15,360 nucleotides of DNA from Bacteriovoracaceae bacterium (GCA_018060635.1 JAGOVR010000024.1:1-15360); one strand, 5' to 3'. Positions 1 to 7,131 are shown, numbered from the stretch's first letter. Program-made: numbers and translations. The notes: a model not told the origin generated them from the sequence alone.

Positions 1-750
1 GCCTAAAGCCTTACCAAAAGTCGTTGTAATAATATCTACATCTTTCATCACGTTAAAATATTCGTGAGTACCCCTTCCTGTTTTACCAATGAAACCTGTA
101 GCGTGAGAATCATCTACCACTAAGAGTGCTTGGTATTTTTTTGCCAGTTCTACTAGCTTGTCTACAGGGGCCATATCCCCATCCATAGAAAAAACGCCGT
201 CAGTCACAATCATTTTTATACGAGCAGAATTATTTTTTAATTTATCTTCCAAATCTTTCATGTCACAGTGCTCGTAAGGAAAGCGTTTAGCTTTACATAA
301 ACGAATGCCATCAATAAGAGATGCATGAATCAGACGATCAGAAAAAATAGCATCTTCATCGGTAAGTAACGCTTCAAAGAGAGCGGCATTAGCATCAAAA
401 CAAGAACCAAATAGACAGGTGTCTTCCGTTCCTAAAAAAGAACTCATTTTATTTTCTAGTTCGCGGTGAATATCTTGCGTTCCACAAATAAAACGCACAG
501 AAGAAAGACCAAATCCTCTGGTCTCTAGTCCCGCATGAGCGGCCGCTATAATTTCTGGATGAGAAGACAGTCCTAGGTAATTATTGGAACAAAGGTTGAT
601 GACTTTTTTTTCAGGGGCAGTTTCAGGAAAACGTACAGTCACCTCTCCCATTTGCTTCGATGTAATCAGGCGTTCTTCTTTATACAAACCATCTTCTTTT
701 ATTTTTTTAAGAGTTGTAGAAAAAATCTCCTGTGATTTTTGGTAGCTCAT
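1..750 (-). CDS. kbl: 2-amino-3-ketobutyrate CoA ligase (glycine C-acetyltransferase), 3' part outside window
   Basis: This PLP enzyme cleaves 2-amino-3-oxobutyrate with CoA to glycine and acetyl-CoA, the second step of threonine breakdown after threonine dehydrogenase. The 250 codons present read from an ATG at 748-750 and show alpha-oxoamine synthase landmarks: INLCSNNYLGLSSHP near residue 50, RFICGT near 85, VTDGVFSMDGD near 190, VDDSHATGF near 215, and TTFGKALG at the window edge. The lysine in FGKALG is the expected Schiff-base residue. About 145 residues are missing to the left, judging from the usual ~395-aa length. It starts 1 nt after the tdh stop, so it is almost certainly co-transcribed and translationally coupled. 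Family identification is secure; related oxoamine synthases are made unlikely by the tdh partner. Confidence 0.95.
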   Translation of the reverse strand, partial: MSYQKSQEIFSTTLKKIKEDGLYKEERLITSKQMGEVTVRFPETAPEKKVINLCSNNYLGLSSHPEIIAAAHAGLETRGFGLSSVRFICGTQDIHRELENKMSSFLGTEDTCLFGSCFDANAALFEALLTDEDAIFSDRLIHASLIDGIRLCKAKRFPYEHCDMKDLEDKLKNNSARIKMIVTDGVFSMDGDMAPVDKLVELAKKYQALLVVDDSHATGFIGKTGRGTHEYFNVMKDVDIITTTFGKALG

Positions 751-751
751 A

Positions 752-1780
752 CTATTTATCCCAGTCTAAAATTATTTTTCCTGATTTTCCGCTTACCATG
801 AGTTCAAAAGCTTCTTCAAATTTAGTATAGGGGAAATGGTGAGTGATTACAGGTTTGACATCAAGTCCTGACTGAATCATAGAACACATTTTATACCACG
901 TTTCAAAAATTTCTCGCCCCGTAATTCCTTTTATAAACATTCCTTTAAAAATAGCTTGATTAAGTTTTACGCTGACATTTTTTTTAAAAATTCCAAGGAG
1001 CGCAATCTTAGCTCCATTTTTACAAAAACTTAAAATATCATCTAAGGCTTTTTCACTACCTGACATTTCTAAGGCCACATCAAAGCCTTCCTTCATATTT
1101 AATTCGTGCATGACATCTTTTAAATTTTTTTCTGTAATAAGAACTGTATTTTTAACTCCCGCTTTTTTTGCTAAAGCTAATCTATCAGGATTAATGTCAG
1201 TGAGAACTACGTGGCGTGCTCCTACGTGTTGGCTGGTCAAGGCCGCCATAATGCCAATGGGGCCTGCGCCAGTGACTAAAACATCTTCTCCCACCATATC
1301 AAAAGAGAGTGCTGTATGAACGGCATTTCCCATGGGATCCATAATAGAAGCCTCATCATCACTAATTCCCTCTGGGATAGGGAAAACATTCCATGCAGGC
1401 ATACATAAATATTCTGCAAAGGCACCTTGTCTGCCTACACCAATGCCAACTGTATTAATACAAAGGTGACCTTTTCCTGCACGACAGTTTCTACATTGTC
1501 CGCAAATAATATGTCCTTCACCAGAAACACGCTGTCCTTTTTTTAAGTGAGTCACGTGTTTGCCTACTTCTTCAATGACACCAAAGAATTCGTGTCCTAT
1601 GGCCATGGGCGTTTTGATATTTTCTTGCGACCATTCATCCCACAAATAAATATGCACATCCGTTCCACAAATTGCCGTTTGTTTAATTTTAATGAGAACT
1701 TCATGATCACTGATAGACGGCATAGGTAATTCGCCCATCCAAAGACCACGTTCAGGCAGTTTTTTTATAAGAGCTTTCAT
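752..1780 (-). CDS. tdh: L-threonine 3-dehydrogenase, zinc- and NAD-dependent
   Basis: Oxidises L-threonine to 2-amino-3-oxobutyrate with NAD+, feeding the adjacent kbl product to give glycine and acetyl-CoA in the cytoplasm. It is a 342-aa medium-chain dehydrogenase, essentially the length of the E. coli enzyme. Visible residues are C38 in ICGTDVH and H63-E64 in GHE (catalytic zinc), C93, C96, C99 and C107 (structural zinc lobe), and a Rossmann motif VTGAGPIG in the middle. The ATG at 1778-1780 is preceded by AAGGA at 6-7 nt spacing, which supports this start. The order is tdh then kbl, the reverse of the E. coli kbl-tdh order. The upstream region shared with the divergent phosphodiesterase gene contains a perfect 10-bp-arm palindrome (1854-1876) that could be a control site. 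Confidence 0.97.
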   Translation of the reverse strand: MKALIKKLPERGLWMGELPMPSISDHEVLIKIKQTAICGTDVHIYLWDEWSQENIKTPMAIGHEFFGVIEEVGKHVTHLKKGQRVSGEGHIICGQCRNCRAGKGHLCINTVGIGVGRQGAFAEYLCMPAWNVFPIPEGISDDEASIMDPMGNAVHTALSFDMVGEDVLVTGAGPIGIMAALTSQHVGARHVVLTDINPDRLALAKKAGVKNTVLITEKNLKDVMHELNMKEGFDVALEMSGSEKALDDILSFCKNGAKIALLGIFKKNVSVKLNQAIFKGMFIKGITGREIFETWYKMCSMIQSGLDVKPVITHHFPYTKFEEAFELMVSGKSGKIILDWDK

Positions 1781-1853
1781 GACAGATCCTTCGTTTTTAT
1801 TTAGATTATTGTAACCTAAAAAATATTAAAAATCCTTGTGAAATGTGAGTATT

Positions 1854-1876
1854 TTTAAGGATTAGAAATCCTTAAA
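1854..1876. promoter_or_regulatory. Palindrome in the divergent tdh / phosphodiesterase intergenic region
   Basis: The sequence TTTAAGGATT - AGA - AATCCTTAAA is a perfect inverted repeat with 10-bp arms and a 3-nt centre. The motif AATCCTT also occurs at 1831-1837, and AAGGATC occurs next to the tdh start. The element lies in a ~116-bp gap between two divergent starts and is not followed by a T-run in either direction, so an operator is more likely than a terminator. Which regulator binds it, if any, cannot be read from the sequence. Confidence 0.4.
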
Positions 1877-1896
1877 TTATGAGAGATTTTGACGAT

Positions 1897-2790
1897 ATGA
1901 AAAAAATATTCCTATTGCTATTTTTAATGAGTACATCCCTTTATGCACTAGAAATTTCTATTTTTACTTATAATACGTATCTTTTACCAGATCTAGGACT
2001 TGCGTTACATACAGAGCAAAAAGCAAGAGCCATACAAATATCAAAAATGTTGCCTGAACTTTTATCAAAATATGATGTGGTTGTACTACAAGAAGTTTTT
2101 GTAAAAAAATATGGGGAGATTCTTAGAAGTCATTTGACGGATTTTGAATACAGTATAAGCACTCCACAAAGAGGAAAGCGAAAAGGATTTACGCTTTCCT
2201 CAGGGGTTTATTTAATAAGTCGATTTAAAATTTTATCACAAGAATTTATTATGTACGATAAAAGCCTTCCTTTCTTTTATAAAGATAATAAAATGGCAGA
2301 CAAGGGTGTGTTAGCAGTGACTTTTGAAAAAGAGGGGCATCCTTTTTGTGTCCTCGGAACACATATGCAAAGTGTGGTGGGAGATGACTCTTTTGAAATT
2401 CAAAAAGCACAACTTCAGGATATTTATAGTTTAGGAAAGAGATGCTCACAAGAATCAAAAATCCCTGTGTTTTTAGCGGGAGATTTAAATATTAATTTTT
2501 ATGACAAAGAAAAATATGAGCAGATGCTTTTGCTAGCGCAGGAGGATAACGTTTCTGTAGAAACGATGAACTTAACAAACAAAAGCCTTCGTTATAGTTA
2601 TGATAGAAATAACAATTCATTAGCGTGGAAGAGTGAGCCACCACAACTTTTAGATTATGTTTTAATTTTAAATAGAGGGCTTTTTAAAAAAATAAGCGTT
2701 CAGCAATCGGTTATGGCAGTCGAAGATAAAAGTGGAAAACCTTTATCAGATCATCATGCGGTGGAAGGAATTTTTAAATTAAGTGATTAG
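1897..2790 (+). CDS. Exported endonuclease/exonuclease/phosphatase-family phosphodiesterase, sphingomyelinase-like
   Basis: The 297-aa product begins with a classic signal peptide (MKK, a run of leucines, likely cut after LYA at residue 17), so it acts outside the cytoplasm. The mature part is a DNase I-fold metal-dependent phosphodiesterase. N26 is in TYNTYLLP, E66 in VVLQEVF, H156 in GTHMQS, D196 and N198 in AGDLNIN, D253 in LDYVL, and D285-H286 in SDHHAVEG. These correspond to the metal ligands and catalytic His/Asp of the superfamily. The GTHMQS and LQEVF forms resemble bacterial neutral sphingomyelinases, but a nuclease or inositol-phosphate phosphatase cannot be excluded. An upstream in-frame ATG at 1879 would add six charged residues before the signal peptide, so 1897 is preferred, although neither start has a strong ribosome-binding site. 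A lipid- or nucleic-acid-degrading role would suit a predator, by inference. Confidence 0.85.
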   Translation: MKKIFLLLFLMSTSLYALEISIFTYNTYLLPDLGLALHTEQKARAIQISKMLPELLSKYDVVVLQEVFVKKYGEILRSHLTDFEYSISTPQRGKRKGFTLSSGVYLISRFKILSQEFIMYDKSLPFFYKDNKMADKGVLAVTFEKEGHPFCVLGTHMQSVVGDDSFEIQKAQLQDIYSLGKRCSQESKIPVFLAGDLNINFYDKEKYEQMLLLAQEDNVSVETMNLTNKSLRYSYDRNNNSLAWKSEPPQLLDYVLILNRGLFKKISVQQSVMAVEDKSGKPLSDHHAVEGIFKLSD

Positions 2791-3011
2791 ATCTTATTAG
2801 AGCTATAACGAGTCTTCATATTTGTTTTATGACGACGTTTTTCTGCCGCTTCTCTTTTTTCTTTAAGTCGAACAGAAGGCTTGCTGTAGTTTTGACGTTT
2901 ACGAAATTCTTTTACCACGCCGAAATTTTCGCACAGTCTTTTAAACTTCTTAAGTGCTTTTTCAGTTCCCAGTTTTTCGTCAACTCTTACTTCAACCAAT
3001 GTGTGAGCCAT
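2787..3011 (-). CDS. rpsU: 30S ribosomal protein S21
   Basis: A small, very basic ribosomal protein that helps the 30S subunit engage mRNA during initiation. The 74-aa product starts at the ATG at 3009-3011, behind GGAGG 11 nt upstream. A TTG six codons earlier overlaps that ribosome-binding site and is not the start. S21 signatures are VEVRVDEKLGTEKALKKFKR, the central ENFGVVKEFRKRQNY stretch and an Arg/Lys-rich helix with KREAAEKRR. The tail NMKTRYSSNKI is a little longer than in many homologues. Its stop codon overlaps that of the convergent phosphodiesterase gene by 3 of 4 nt (2787-2790). It lies downstream of the histone gene on the same strand but has its own promoter candidate. Confidence 0.95.
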   Translation of the reverse strand: MAHTLVEVRVDEKLGTEKALKKFKRLCENFGVVKEFRKRQNYSKPSVRLKEKREAAEKRRHKTNMKTRYSSNKI

Positions 3012-3048
3012 GATAGGTCTTGCCTCCAAAAAATATTAAAGAATGTGA

Positions 3049-3077
3049 AATGTACAAGAATTTAACTATTTAGGCAA
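3049..3077 (-). promoter_or_regulatory. Candidate sigma-70-type promoter for rpsU
   Basis: On the minus strand a -35-like TTGCCT (3072-3077) and a -10-like TACATT (3049-3054) are separated by exactly 17 bp. This would place transcription initiation about 30 nt before the rpsU ATG. The -35 box lies only 6 nt past the histone stop codon. rpsU could therefore be transcribed alone as well as by read-through from the histone gene. It is read by eye against the sigma-70 consensus. Confidence 0.45.
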
Positions 3078-3082
3078 GAAAT

Positions 3083-3472
3083 TTAGTAAAGTCCTTGCAA
3101 ATCACGGTCCATAACCGTTTTTCGCTTCTGATCTATAGCATTTTGAATGGCTTTTTTACATAAATCTTGAACTGCCAGAGTCAATTGCTCTGCACAATTA
3201 GCTGAGGTATTAAAATCGGCCTTTTCTTTGATGTATTTTTTCACTTTTGAGGCCACAACCAAGACGTCAGTCACTTGAGCATTTTCATCATTAAAAATAA
3301 AATCTTTTCCCATAACTGTTTTACGGCCAGCATTTTTAGTATTTTCAATGGCCTCATCACAGGTTTTTGCCACAAATTTTGACAATTCTTCTGCAAAGTT
3401 AGAAGAAGTACTAAGATTTGCTTGTTCTTTAATGTATTTTTTGATTTTGCTAGTAACCACTAATATTTCCAT
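3083..3472 (-). CDS. Doublet histone: two tandem minimal histone folds in one polypeptide
   Basis: The 129-aa protein contains two repeats of one ~57-residue unit (residues about 2-58 and 70-126) joined by a short acidic linker (NDENAQ). Aligned by eye without gaps, the repeats share about 29 of 57 residues. Each begins LVV-S-K-KKYIKE (helix 1), has a long central amphipathic helix with AE-L and C--AI-N, then the loop RKTVM followed by a very short third helix ending in D. R-K-T-V in loop 2 is the hallmark DNA-contacting motif of archaeal histones, and the truncated third helix resembles the minimal single-fold histone of Bdellovibrio. The product would fold as an intramolecular pseudodimer that binds DNA or forms a nucleoid protein. 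The start is supported by AAGGAG 7 nt before the ATG. It is divergent from hemF and upstream of rpsU. Alternatively it belongs to the DUF1931 pseudodimeric histone family, although both halves here keep RKTV. Confidence 0.88.
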   Translation of the reverse strand: MEILVVTSKIKKYIKEQANLSTSSNFAEELSKFVAKTCDEAIENTKNAGRKTVMGKDFIFNDENAQVTDVLVVASKVKKYIKEKADFNTSANCAEQLTLAVQDLCKKAIQNAIDQKRKTVMDRDLQGLY

Positions 3473-3505
3473 AAAAATTCTCCTTAAATAGATAAACTAA
3501 GAAGT

Positions 3506-3549
3506 CTTTAAAGGTAGCAGGCTTCCTAAAAACTGCAAACCTCTTTAAG
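3506..3549. repeat. Imperfect inverted repeat between the histone gene and hemF
   Basis: The left arm CTTTAAAGGTAGCAG (3506-3520) and right arm CTGCAAACCTCTTTAAG (3533-3549) are imperfect reverse complements around a 12-nt centre. The element sits in the 177-bp gap between two divergent genes, where an operator shared by both would be expected. A weak -35/-10 pair for the histone gene overlaps it (TTTGCA, 17 bp, TACCTT on the minus strand). The match is imperfect, so this is only a candidate. Confidence 0.25.
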
Positions 3550-3649
3550 AATAATGCACCTAGTCTTAACTTGCCTTATTTTAAAGATTTAGCTCAAAAC
3601 ATGAAAAAAATCATTCCCTTTGGTTTATACCTCAGGCTATTTTTTAGGT

Positions 3650-4540
3650 ATGAAAAACTTAAAAGAAAAATTCCATCTCTTTGTAAAAAAACTCCAAGAT
3701 GATATTACATCTGCTTTGCAGGAAGTAGATCCCCAAGTCAAAGTGACAAATGACCCTTGGGAAAGAGAAGATTATGAAGGAGGAAAAGGGGGAGGAGGTA
3801 TTACAAGAGCTTTTCAAGGAAAGGTGATTGAAAATGCAGGGGTTAATACTTCACAAGTTTTTGGAAAAATTGACCCTAAGTTTGCCAAAGAACTTAAAGG
3901 TGATGGCGATTCCCTTTGGGCCTGTGGTATTTCCCTCATTATTCATCCTGTGAACCCCAGAGTTCCAACAGTGCATGCTAATTTTCGCATGATTGAGCAA
4001 GGTTCAAAATTTTGGTTTGGAGGAGGGGCCGATCTTACTCCTTTTTATCCTTATCCTGAAGATTTCAAATATTTTCATGAAGTGTGGAAAGAGGCCTGTG
4101 CTCCTTACGCTTGCTATGATGGAATGAAAAAAGAATGTGATGAGTATTTTGTCAATCATCATAGAGAAGGAGAGATGCGAGGAATTGGAGGGATTTTTTT
4201 TGATCATTATAATTCAGGTGATACCCAAAAAGATTTTGAAATGGTGACGAATTTAGGGAGTCATTTTATTAAATCTTATTTCCCTCTTGTTAAAAAACGA
4301 ATGCATAAAACGTGGACAGCTGAAGATGAAGATTTTCAACTCCATCGTCGTGGGCGTTATGTAGAATTTAATTTACTGCATGACCGAGGAACTCTTTTTG
4401 GTCTCAAAACTAAAGGGCGAGTGGAGTCTATTCTAATCTCTCTGCCTGCTCGTTGTAAATTTACGTACAATTATAAACCAACGCATCCTAAGCATTTAGA
4501 GATGCTTTCTTATTATCGCCCTAAAAACTGGGTGGAGTAA
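3650..4540 (+). CDS. hemF: Coproporphyrinogen III oxidase, oxygen-dependent
   Basis: Catalyses the O2-dependent oxidative decarboxylation of coproporphyrinogen III to protoporphyrinogen IX in heme synthesis, in the cytoplasm. The 296-aa length matches the E. coli family size. Conserved blocks are GGGGITRAFQG near residue 50, H99 in IIHPVNP, H109 in VHANFR, FWFGGGADLTPFYPY, the EYFVNHHREGEMRGIGGIFFD block, and the C-terminal GRYVEFNLLHDRGTLFGL with RVESILISLP. Together these include the substrate- and metal-site histidines of the family. The ATG at 3650 begins MKNLKEKF, the normal N-terminus; the upstream in-frame TTG at 3620 adds ten unrelated residues. The ribosome-binding site is poor (AGG 1-2 nt before the ATG). 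No heme-pathway neighbours are present, so it appears to stand alone. Its presence implies that the cell has access to oxygen. Confidence 0.97.
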   Translation: MKNLKEKFHLFVKKLQDDITSALQEVDPQVKVTNDPWEREDYEGGKGGGGITRAFQGKVIENAGVNTSQVFGKIDPKFAKELKGDGDSLWACGISLIIHPVNPRVPTVHANFRMIEQGSKFWFGGGADLTPFYPYPEDFKYFHEVWKEACAPYACYDGMKKECDEYFVNHHREGEMRGIGGIFFDHYNSGDTQKDFEMVTNLGSHFIKSYFPLVKKRMHKTWTAEDEDFQLHRRGRYVEFNLLHDRGTLFGLKTKGRVESILISLPARCKFTYNYKPTHPKHLEMLSYYRPKNWVE

Positions 4541-4604
4541 AATGCACTATTGGAATATATTACATTATTTCAATAGCTTAGATTACAAAAAGGTGAGAGC
4601 ACTG

Positions 4605-4632
4605 TTGAGCCATCTCACATTTAAAGTATTCT
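4605..4632 (+). promoter_or_regulatory. Candidate promoter for the coiled-coil secreted protein
   Basis: A -35-like TTGAGC (4605-4610) and a -10-like TATTCT (4627-4632) are 16 bp apart, about 52 nt before the ATG of the 4685 gene. The -35 box sits in the loop of a small inverted repeat (GTGAGA 4593-4598, TCTCAC 4613-4618). That repeat is not followed by a T-run and so does not look like a hemF terminator. This assignment is made by consensus only. Confidence 0.3.
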
Positions 4633-4684
4633 TTCAGATAGTTCGATAAGATTTGAAGATAGCTTCGTTTTTAAGGAGAGCTTT

Positions 4685-6040
4685 ATGAGTAAAATTTTTC
4701 TATTAGGTCTTTTGATGTCTTTTCCTTTGATGGGAGTCTTTGCTGTAGGAGAGAGACTTTCGGAGAAAGAATTAGAAGAGCGTTTTGAGGCTAACAAAAA
4801 AACTATTTTAGAAGATTATGTAAATGCCTATAATGAATTTGCAAAAGAAGAGTTTTTAAGTCGTGATTTTTTAAATAGTGGAAAGAAAGCCAAAGAACTT
4901 AAACTCATATCCTTAGAAGAAGCAAAGAAAGAATTTTTTGCGGCGAATGGAGATGTATATTCTTTTAATAAAAAAACAGAAGAGCTTAATGCAAAATATG
5001 AAGCCCTGAAAAAGCCTGATGGAACAATTTTGGATGAATTTGGCAAGAAAGGTAGATTAAGAGAAATTGGTTTGGCTGAGGCTAATTTGAAAACAAAAAA
5101 CGAGGCTTGGAAGGCGACACAGCAAGCAAAAAAATTAGAATTGGCGAGGAAAGAATTAGAATCTATAAAAGAGAGTGTTATTGTAAAAGCTAAGAGAATA
5201 CTTCCTGAAGATCAAGATGCGGCCATTAGTAAAATTGAAGCTGCTAGTAGTAAGGCTCAAGAGTTAGTTAGCACTGAAAAAACAGTTGATTCAAAAAATG
5301 GAGATATTCGAACTTTTGAAATTGTTCAAGATACAGATAAAATGATTTTGAACGTTCAAGCACAAAAAACGGAATTGGAAAAACAACTTAAAGCTCTTGA
5401 AGATCAACAAATAGCTCAAGAGAAATCTTTTGAAGATGCTCAAAAAGAGTTAGCAGCAGCATTAAAATACCTATTCCCTAAGGGGGCCCCAGAAGTTTTA
5501 AAATCACAGATTGAATCTATCCTAGCGGTGAAAGGTTCGGAGAAAACGGGTGCGGAATTGGCAGAAAAATTAAAACAAGCTCAAAAAGTGATAACAGATT
5601 TACAAACAATTCGTTTTGGTGAAGAAACTGAATTCAAAATCGCAGATAGTTCCTCTGAATGTGTTGAGAAATTAAATATAAGATTTAAAATGGAAATCCC
5701 ACCTGTTGCAGGGCTTGTAAGTGCTGAACCCTCTTATTATTTAAAAGCACAAGCAAAAGTTTTCACAGATAATGGGTATAAGTTTTGCCAAAGTGCCACT
5801 AAAGTTCCAGTTCCCGCACAAAAGTTTTGTAGCTATGAAGTAAGCTGTAAAAAAGTAGTGAAAGAAAAAGAAGGAGAAGAAACCACTAAGTGGGTTCGAG
5901 ATAGTTTTACCTGTCCTGACAGTGCTTGTGGAGACTACAAAAAATGTTCTAAGAAAAGAATAAAAATAGAGCCTATTGTTGAAAAAGGAGCTGGTAAAGT
6001 AAATGAACAAACCTCTGCACAGGGGGCTCGAGACGTTTAG
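4685..6040 (+). CDS. Exported coiled-coil protein with a cysteine-rich C-terminal domain, family not recognised
   Basis: The 451-aa protein has an N-terminal signal peptide (MSKIFLLGLLMSFPLMGVFA, likely cut at residue 20). Residues ~22-310 are almost entirely Lys/Glu/Ala/Leu-rich and predicted by eye to be helical, probably coiled coil. Residues ~320-425 form a different domain with seven cysteines (326, 368, 382, 388, 410, 415, 421) and look beta-rich and disulfide-stabilised. The C-terminal tail is basic, then low-complexity. No catalytic motif is visible, and there is no lipobox. A strong AAGGAG sits 6 nt before the ATG, and a terminator follows the stop by ~28 nt, so it is probably monocistronic. 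A periplasmic or surface structural or adhesive role is possible but not shown by the sequence. Confidence 0.8.
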   Translation: MSKIFLLGLLMSFPLMGVFAVGERLSEKELEERFEANKKTILEDYVNAYNEFAKEEFLSRDFLNSGKKAKELKLISLEEAKKEFFAANGDVYSFNKKTEELNAKYEALKKPDGTILDEFGKKGRLREIGLAEANLKTKNEAWKATQQAKKLELARKELESIKESVIVKAKRILPEDQDAAISKIEAASSKAQELVSTEKTVDSKNGDIRTFEIVQDTDKMILNVQAQKTELEKQLKALEDQQIAQEKSFEDAQKELAAALKYLFPKGAPEVLKSQIESILAVKGSEKTGAELAEKLKQAQKVITDLQTIRFGEETEFKIADSSSECVEKLNIRFKMEIPPVAGLVSAEPSYYLKAQAKVFTDNGYKFCQSATKVPVPAQKFCSYEVSCKKVVKEKEGEETTKWVRDSFTCPDSACGDYKKCSKKRIKIEPIVEKGAGKVNEQTSAQGARDV

Positions 6041-6067
6041 AAAATTTTTGAAATACAAAAATTATAC

Positions 6068-6096
6068 AAAAAGCTCCCCGTTGTGGGAGCTTTTTT
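6068..6096. terminator. Bidirectional intrinsic terminator
   Basis: A perfect 11-bp stem AAAAAGCTCCC (6068-6078) / GGGAGCTTTTT (6085-6095) encloses the loop CGTTGT, with a T-run on the plus strand and a T-rich tail on the minus strand. It lies between the convergent coiled-coil gene and nfu, and would end both transcripts. The nfu stop codon (6095-6097) overlaps the stem edge. Confidence 0.92.
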
Positions 6097-6670
6097 ATTG
6101 CGGTTGAATATACACTTCAATTTCAGGATTGAATTGATCTCTTAAAATTCCCTTAATGGCTTCTAACGTCCCAGCAGAAGAGCTAGGACAAGTGCCACAA
6201 GCTCCTTGATACTTCACCATTAAAATATTTTTATCATAACTTAAACACACTAGATCCCCTCCATCACCTTGCAGACCAGGGCGAATGGTGTGATCGAGAA
6301 TTTCTTCAATTTTTTGCAGATCAGGGGATAAAGCCTCTCGTCTTTCCAGTTCAGGGTTGAGTTCTTTAAAGTCAGGATTGTGAGTCTGGATTTTTTCTTC
6401 AAGACAAGACCTCACTTGGGGCTCGATAGCGTCCCATTCTTCATAGGAGAATTTACTGATGGTAATAACATTTTCAAAAAAATGCACTTGATCTACTCCA
6501 CGAATAGTAAACAGGGCCGCGGCTAAGAGATTTTCACCACATTCAGAGGGAGTTTTGTAGCCAGCTTTACCTGTAGTTTTTACAATGCGATTTAAAATAA
6601 ATTTAAAAGCATTAGGGTTGGGCGTAGGTTCCACATAAATTTCTAAATTTTCATGATGACTCGTTTGCAT
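6095..6670 (-). CDS. Nfu-type iron-sulfur cluster carrier protein
   Basis: Carries and delivers assembled Fe-S clusters to apo-proteins; it is the last gene of the SUF operon. The 191-aa protein has an N-terminal Nfu_N-like domain (residues ~8-95, beginning IYVEPTPNPNAFKFILNR) and a C-terminal NifU-like domain (~115-188). The latter contains IRPGLQGDGGDL and the cluster-binding C158-x2-C161 in GACGTCPSSSAGTLE. This two-domain order is that of mitochondrial NFU1 and related bacterial Nfu proteins. E. coli NfuA instead carries a degenerate A-type domain at its N-terminus. GGAG 8 nt before the ATG lies inside the end of sufU, and the genes are 5 nt apart. The domain call is firm; the name nfuA is avoided because of the different N-terminus. 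Confidence 0.92.
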   Translation of the reverse strand: MQTSHHENLEIYVEPTPNPNAFKFILNRIVKTTGKAGYKTPSECGENLLAAALFTIRGVDQVHFFENVITISKFSYEEWDAIEPQVRSCLEEKIQTHNPDFKELNPELERREALSPDLQKIEEILDHTIRPGLQGDGGDLVCLSYDKNILMVKYQGACGTCPSSSAGTLEAIKGILRDQFNPEIEVYIQPQ

Positions 6671-6675
6671 ATTTA

Positions 6676-7131
6676 TTACTCCGTTTTTATAACTGTATTG
6701 GTTCCACTGAGAGCTTCACTTAAGCTTCTCCAAGGAAGAATGGCGCATTTTACTCTTGCAGGATATTTCCACACACCTGAGAAAAGTTGTAATTTCCCTA
6801 GGTGATGAGGTGTTTTGTCAGGATCTAATTTGTGAGTTAAGAGTGCGTGCATTTCATTAAAGATGTTTTGCGCATCCGCTACATTTTTTCCTTTAAGCGC
6901 TTCTGTCATCATAGAGGCAGAGGCTTTAGAAATCGCACAACCTTGTCCTTCAAAACTAATGTCAACAATTACATCATCTTTTACATTTAAATAAAGCCAT
7001 AGGTGGTCTCCACATAAAGGATTAAAACCTTCAATGTGATGAGTGGGCGTTTCTAGTTTTTTAAAATTTCTAGGATTTTTATTATGATCTAAAATAACAG
7101 ACTGATAAAGCTCTTGTAGGTTTTCATTCAT
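6676..7131 (-). CDS. sufU: SufU-type iron-sulfur scaffold / sulfur-transfer protein
   Basis: Accepts persulfide sulfur from SufS and passes it to the SufBCD scaffold; in Gram-positive bacteria SufU is a zinc-dependent sulfurtransferase. The 151-aa protein has the U-type fold, with C40-G-D42 in NPLCGDH, C65 in GQGCAISKAS and C129 in ARVKCAILPW. These match the B. subtilis SufU zinc ligands within one position. The ~20-residue insertion before the third cysteine (HALLTHKLDPDKTPHHLGK region) is the SufU signature and is absent from IscU. It replaces SufE here, and no sufE is seen. The start ATG overlaps the sufS stop as ATGA, with GGGAG 8 nt upstream, indicating translational coupling. Confidence 0.93.
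   Translation of the reverse strand: MNENLQELYQSVILDHNKNPRNFKKLETPTHHIEGFNPLCGDHLWLYLNVKDDVIVDISFEGQGCAISKASASMMTEALKGKNVADAQNIFNEMHALLTHKLDPDKTPHHLGKLQLFSGVWKYPARVKCAILPWRSLSEALSGTNTVIKTE

Noticed and set aside
3012..3029. TTG start giving an 80-aa S21
   Set aside because: The TTG overlaps the GGAGG ribosome-binding site that serves the ATG at 3011, and the extra residues are not part of S21.
3601..3649. Upstream ATG at 3601 or TTG at 3620 as the hemF start
   Set aside because: The ATG at 3601 is in another frame; the TTG adds residues not seen in HemF.
4547..4618. Hairpins after hemF (4547-4576 and 4593-4618) as an intrinsic terminator
   Set aside because: Stems are short, A+T-rich or bulged, and neither is followed by a T-run.
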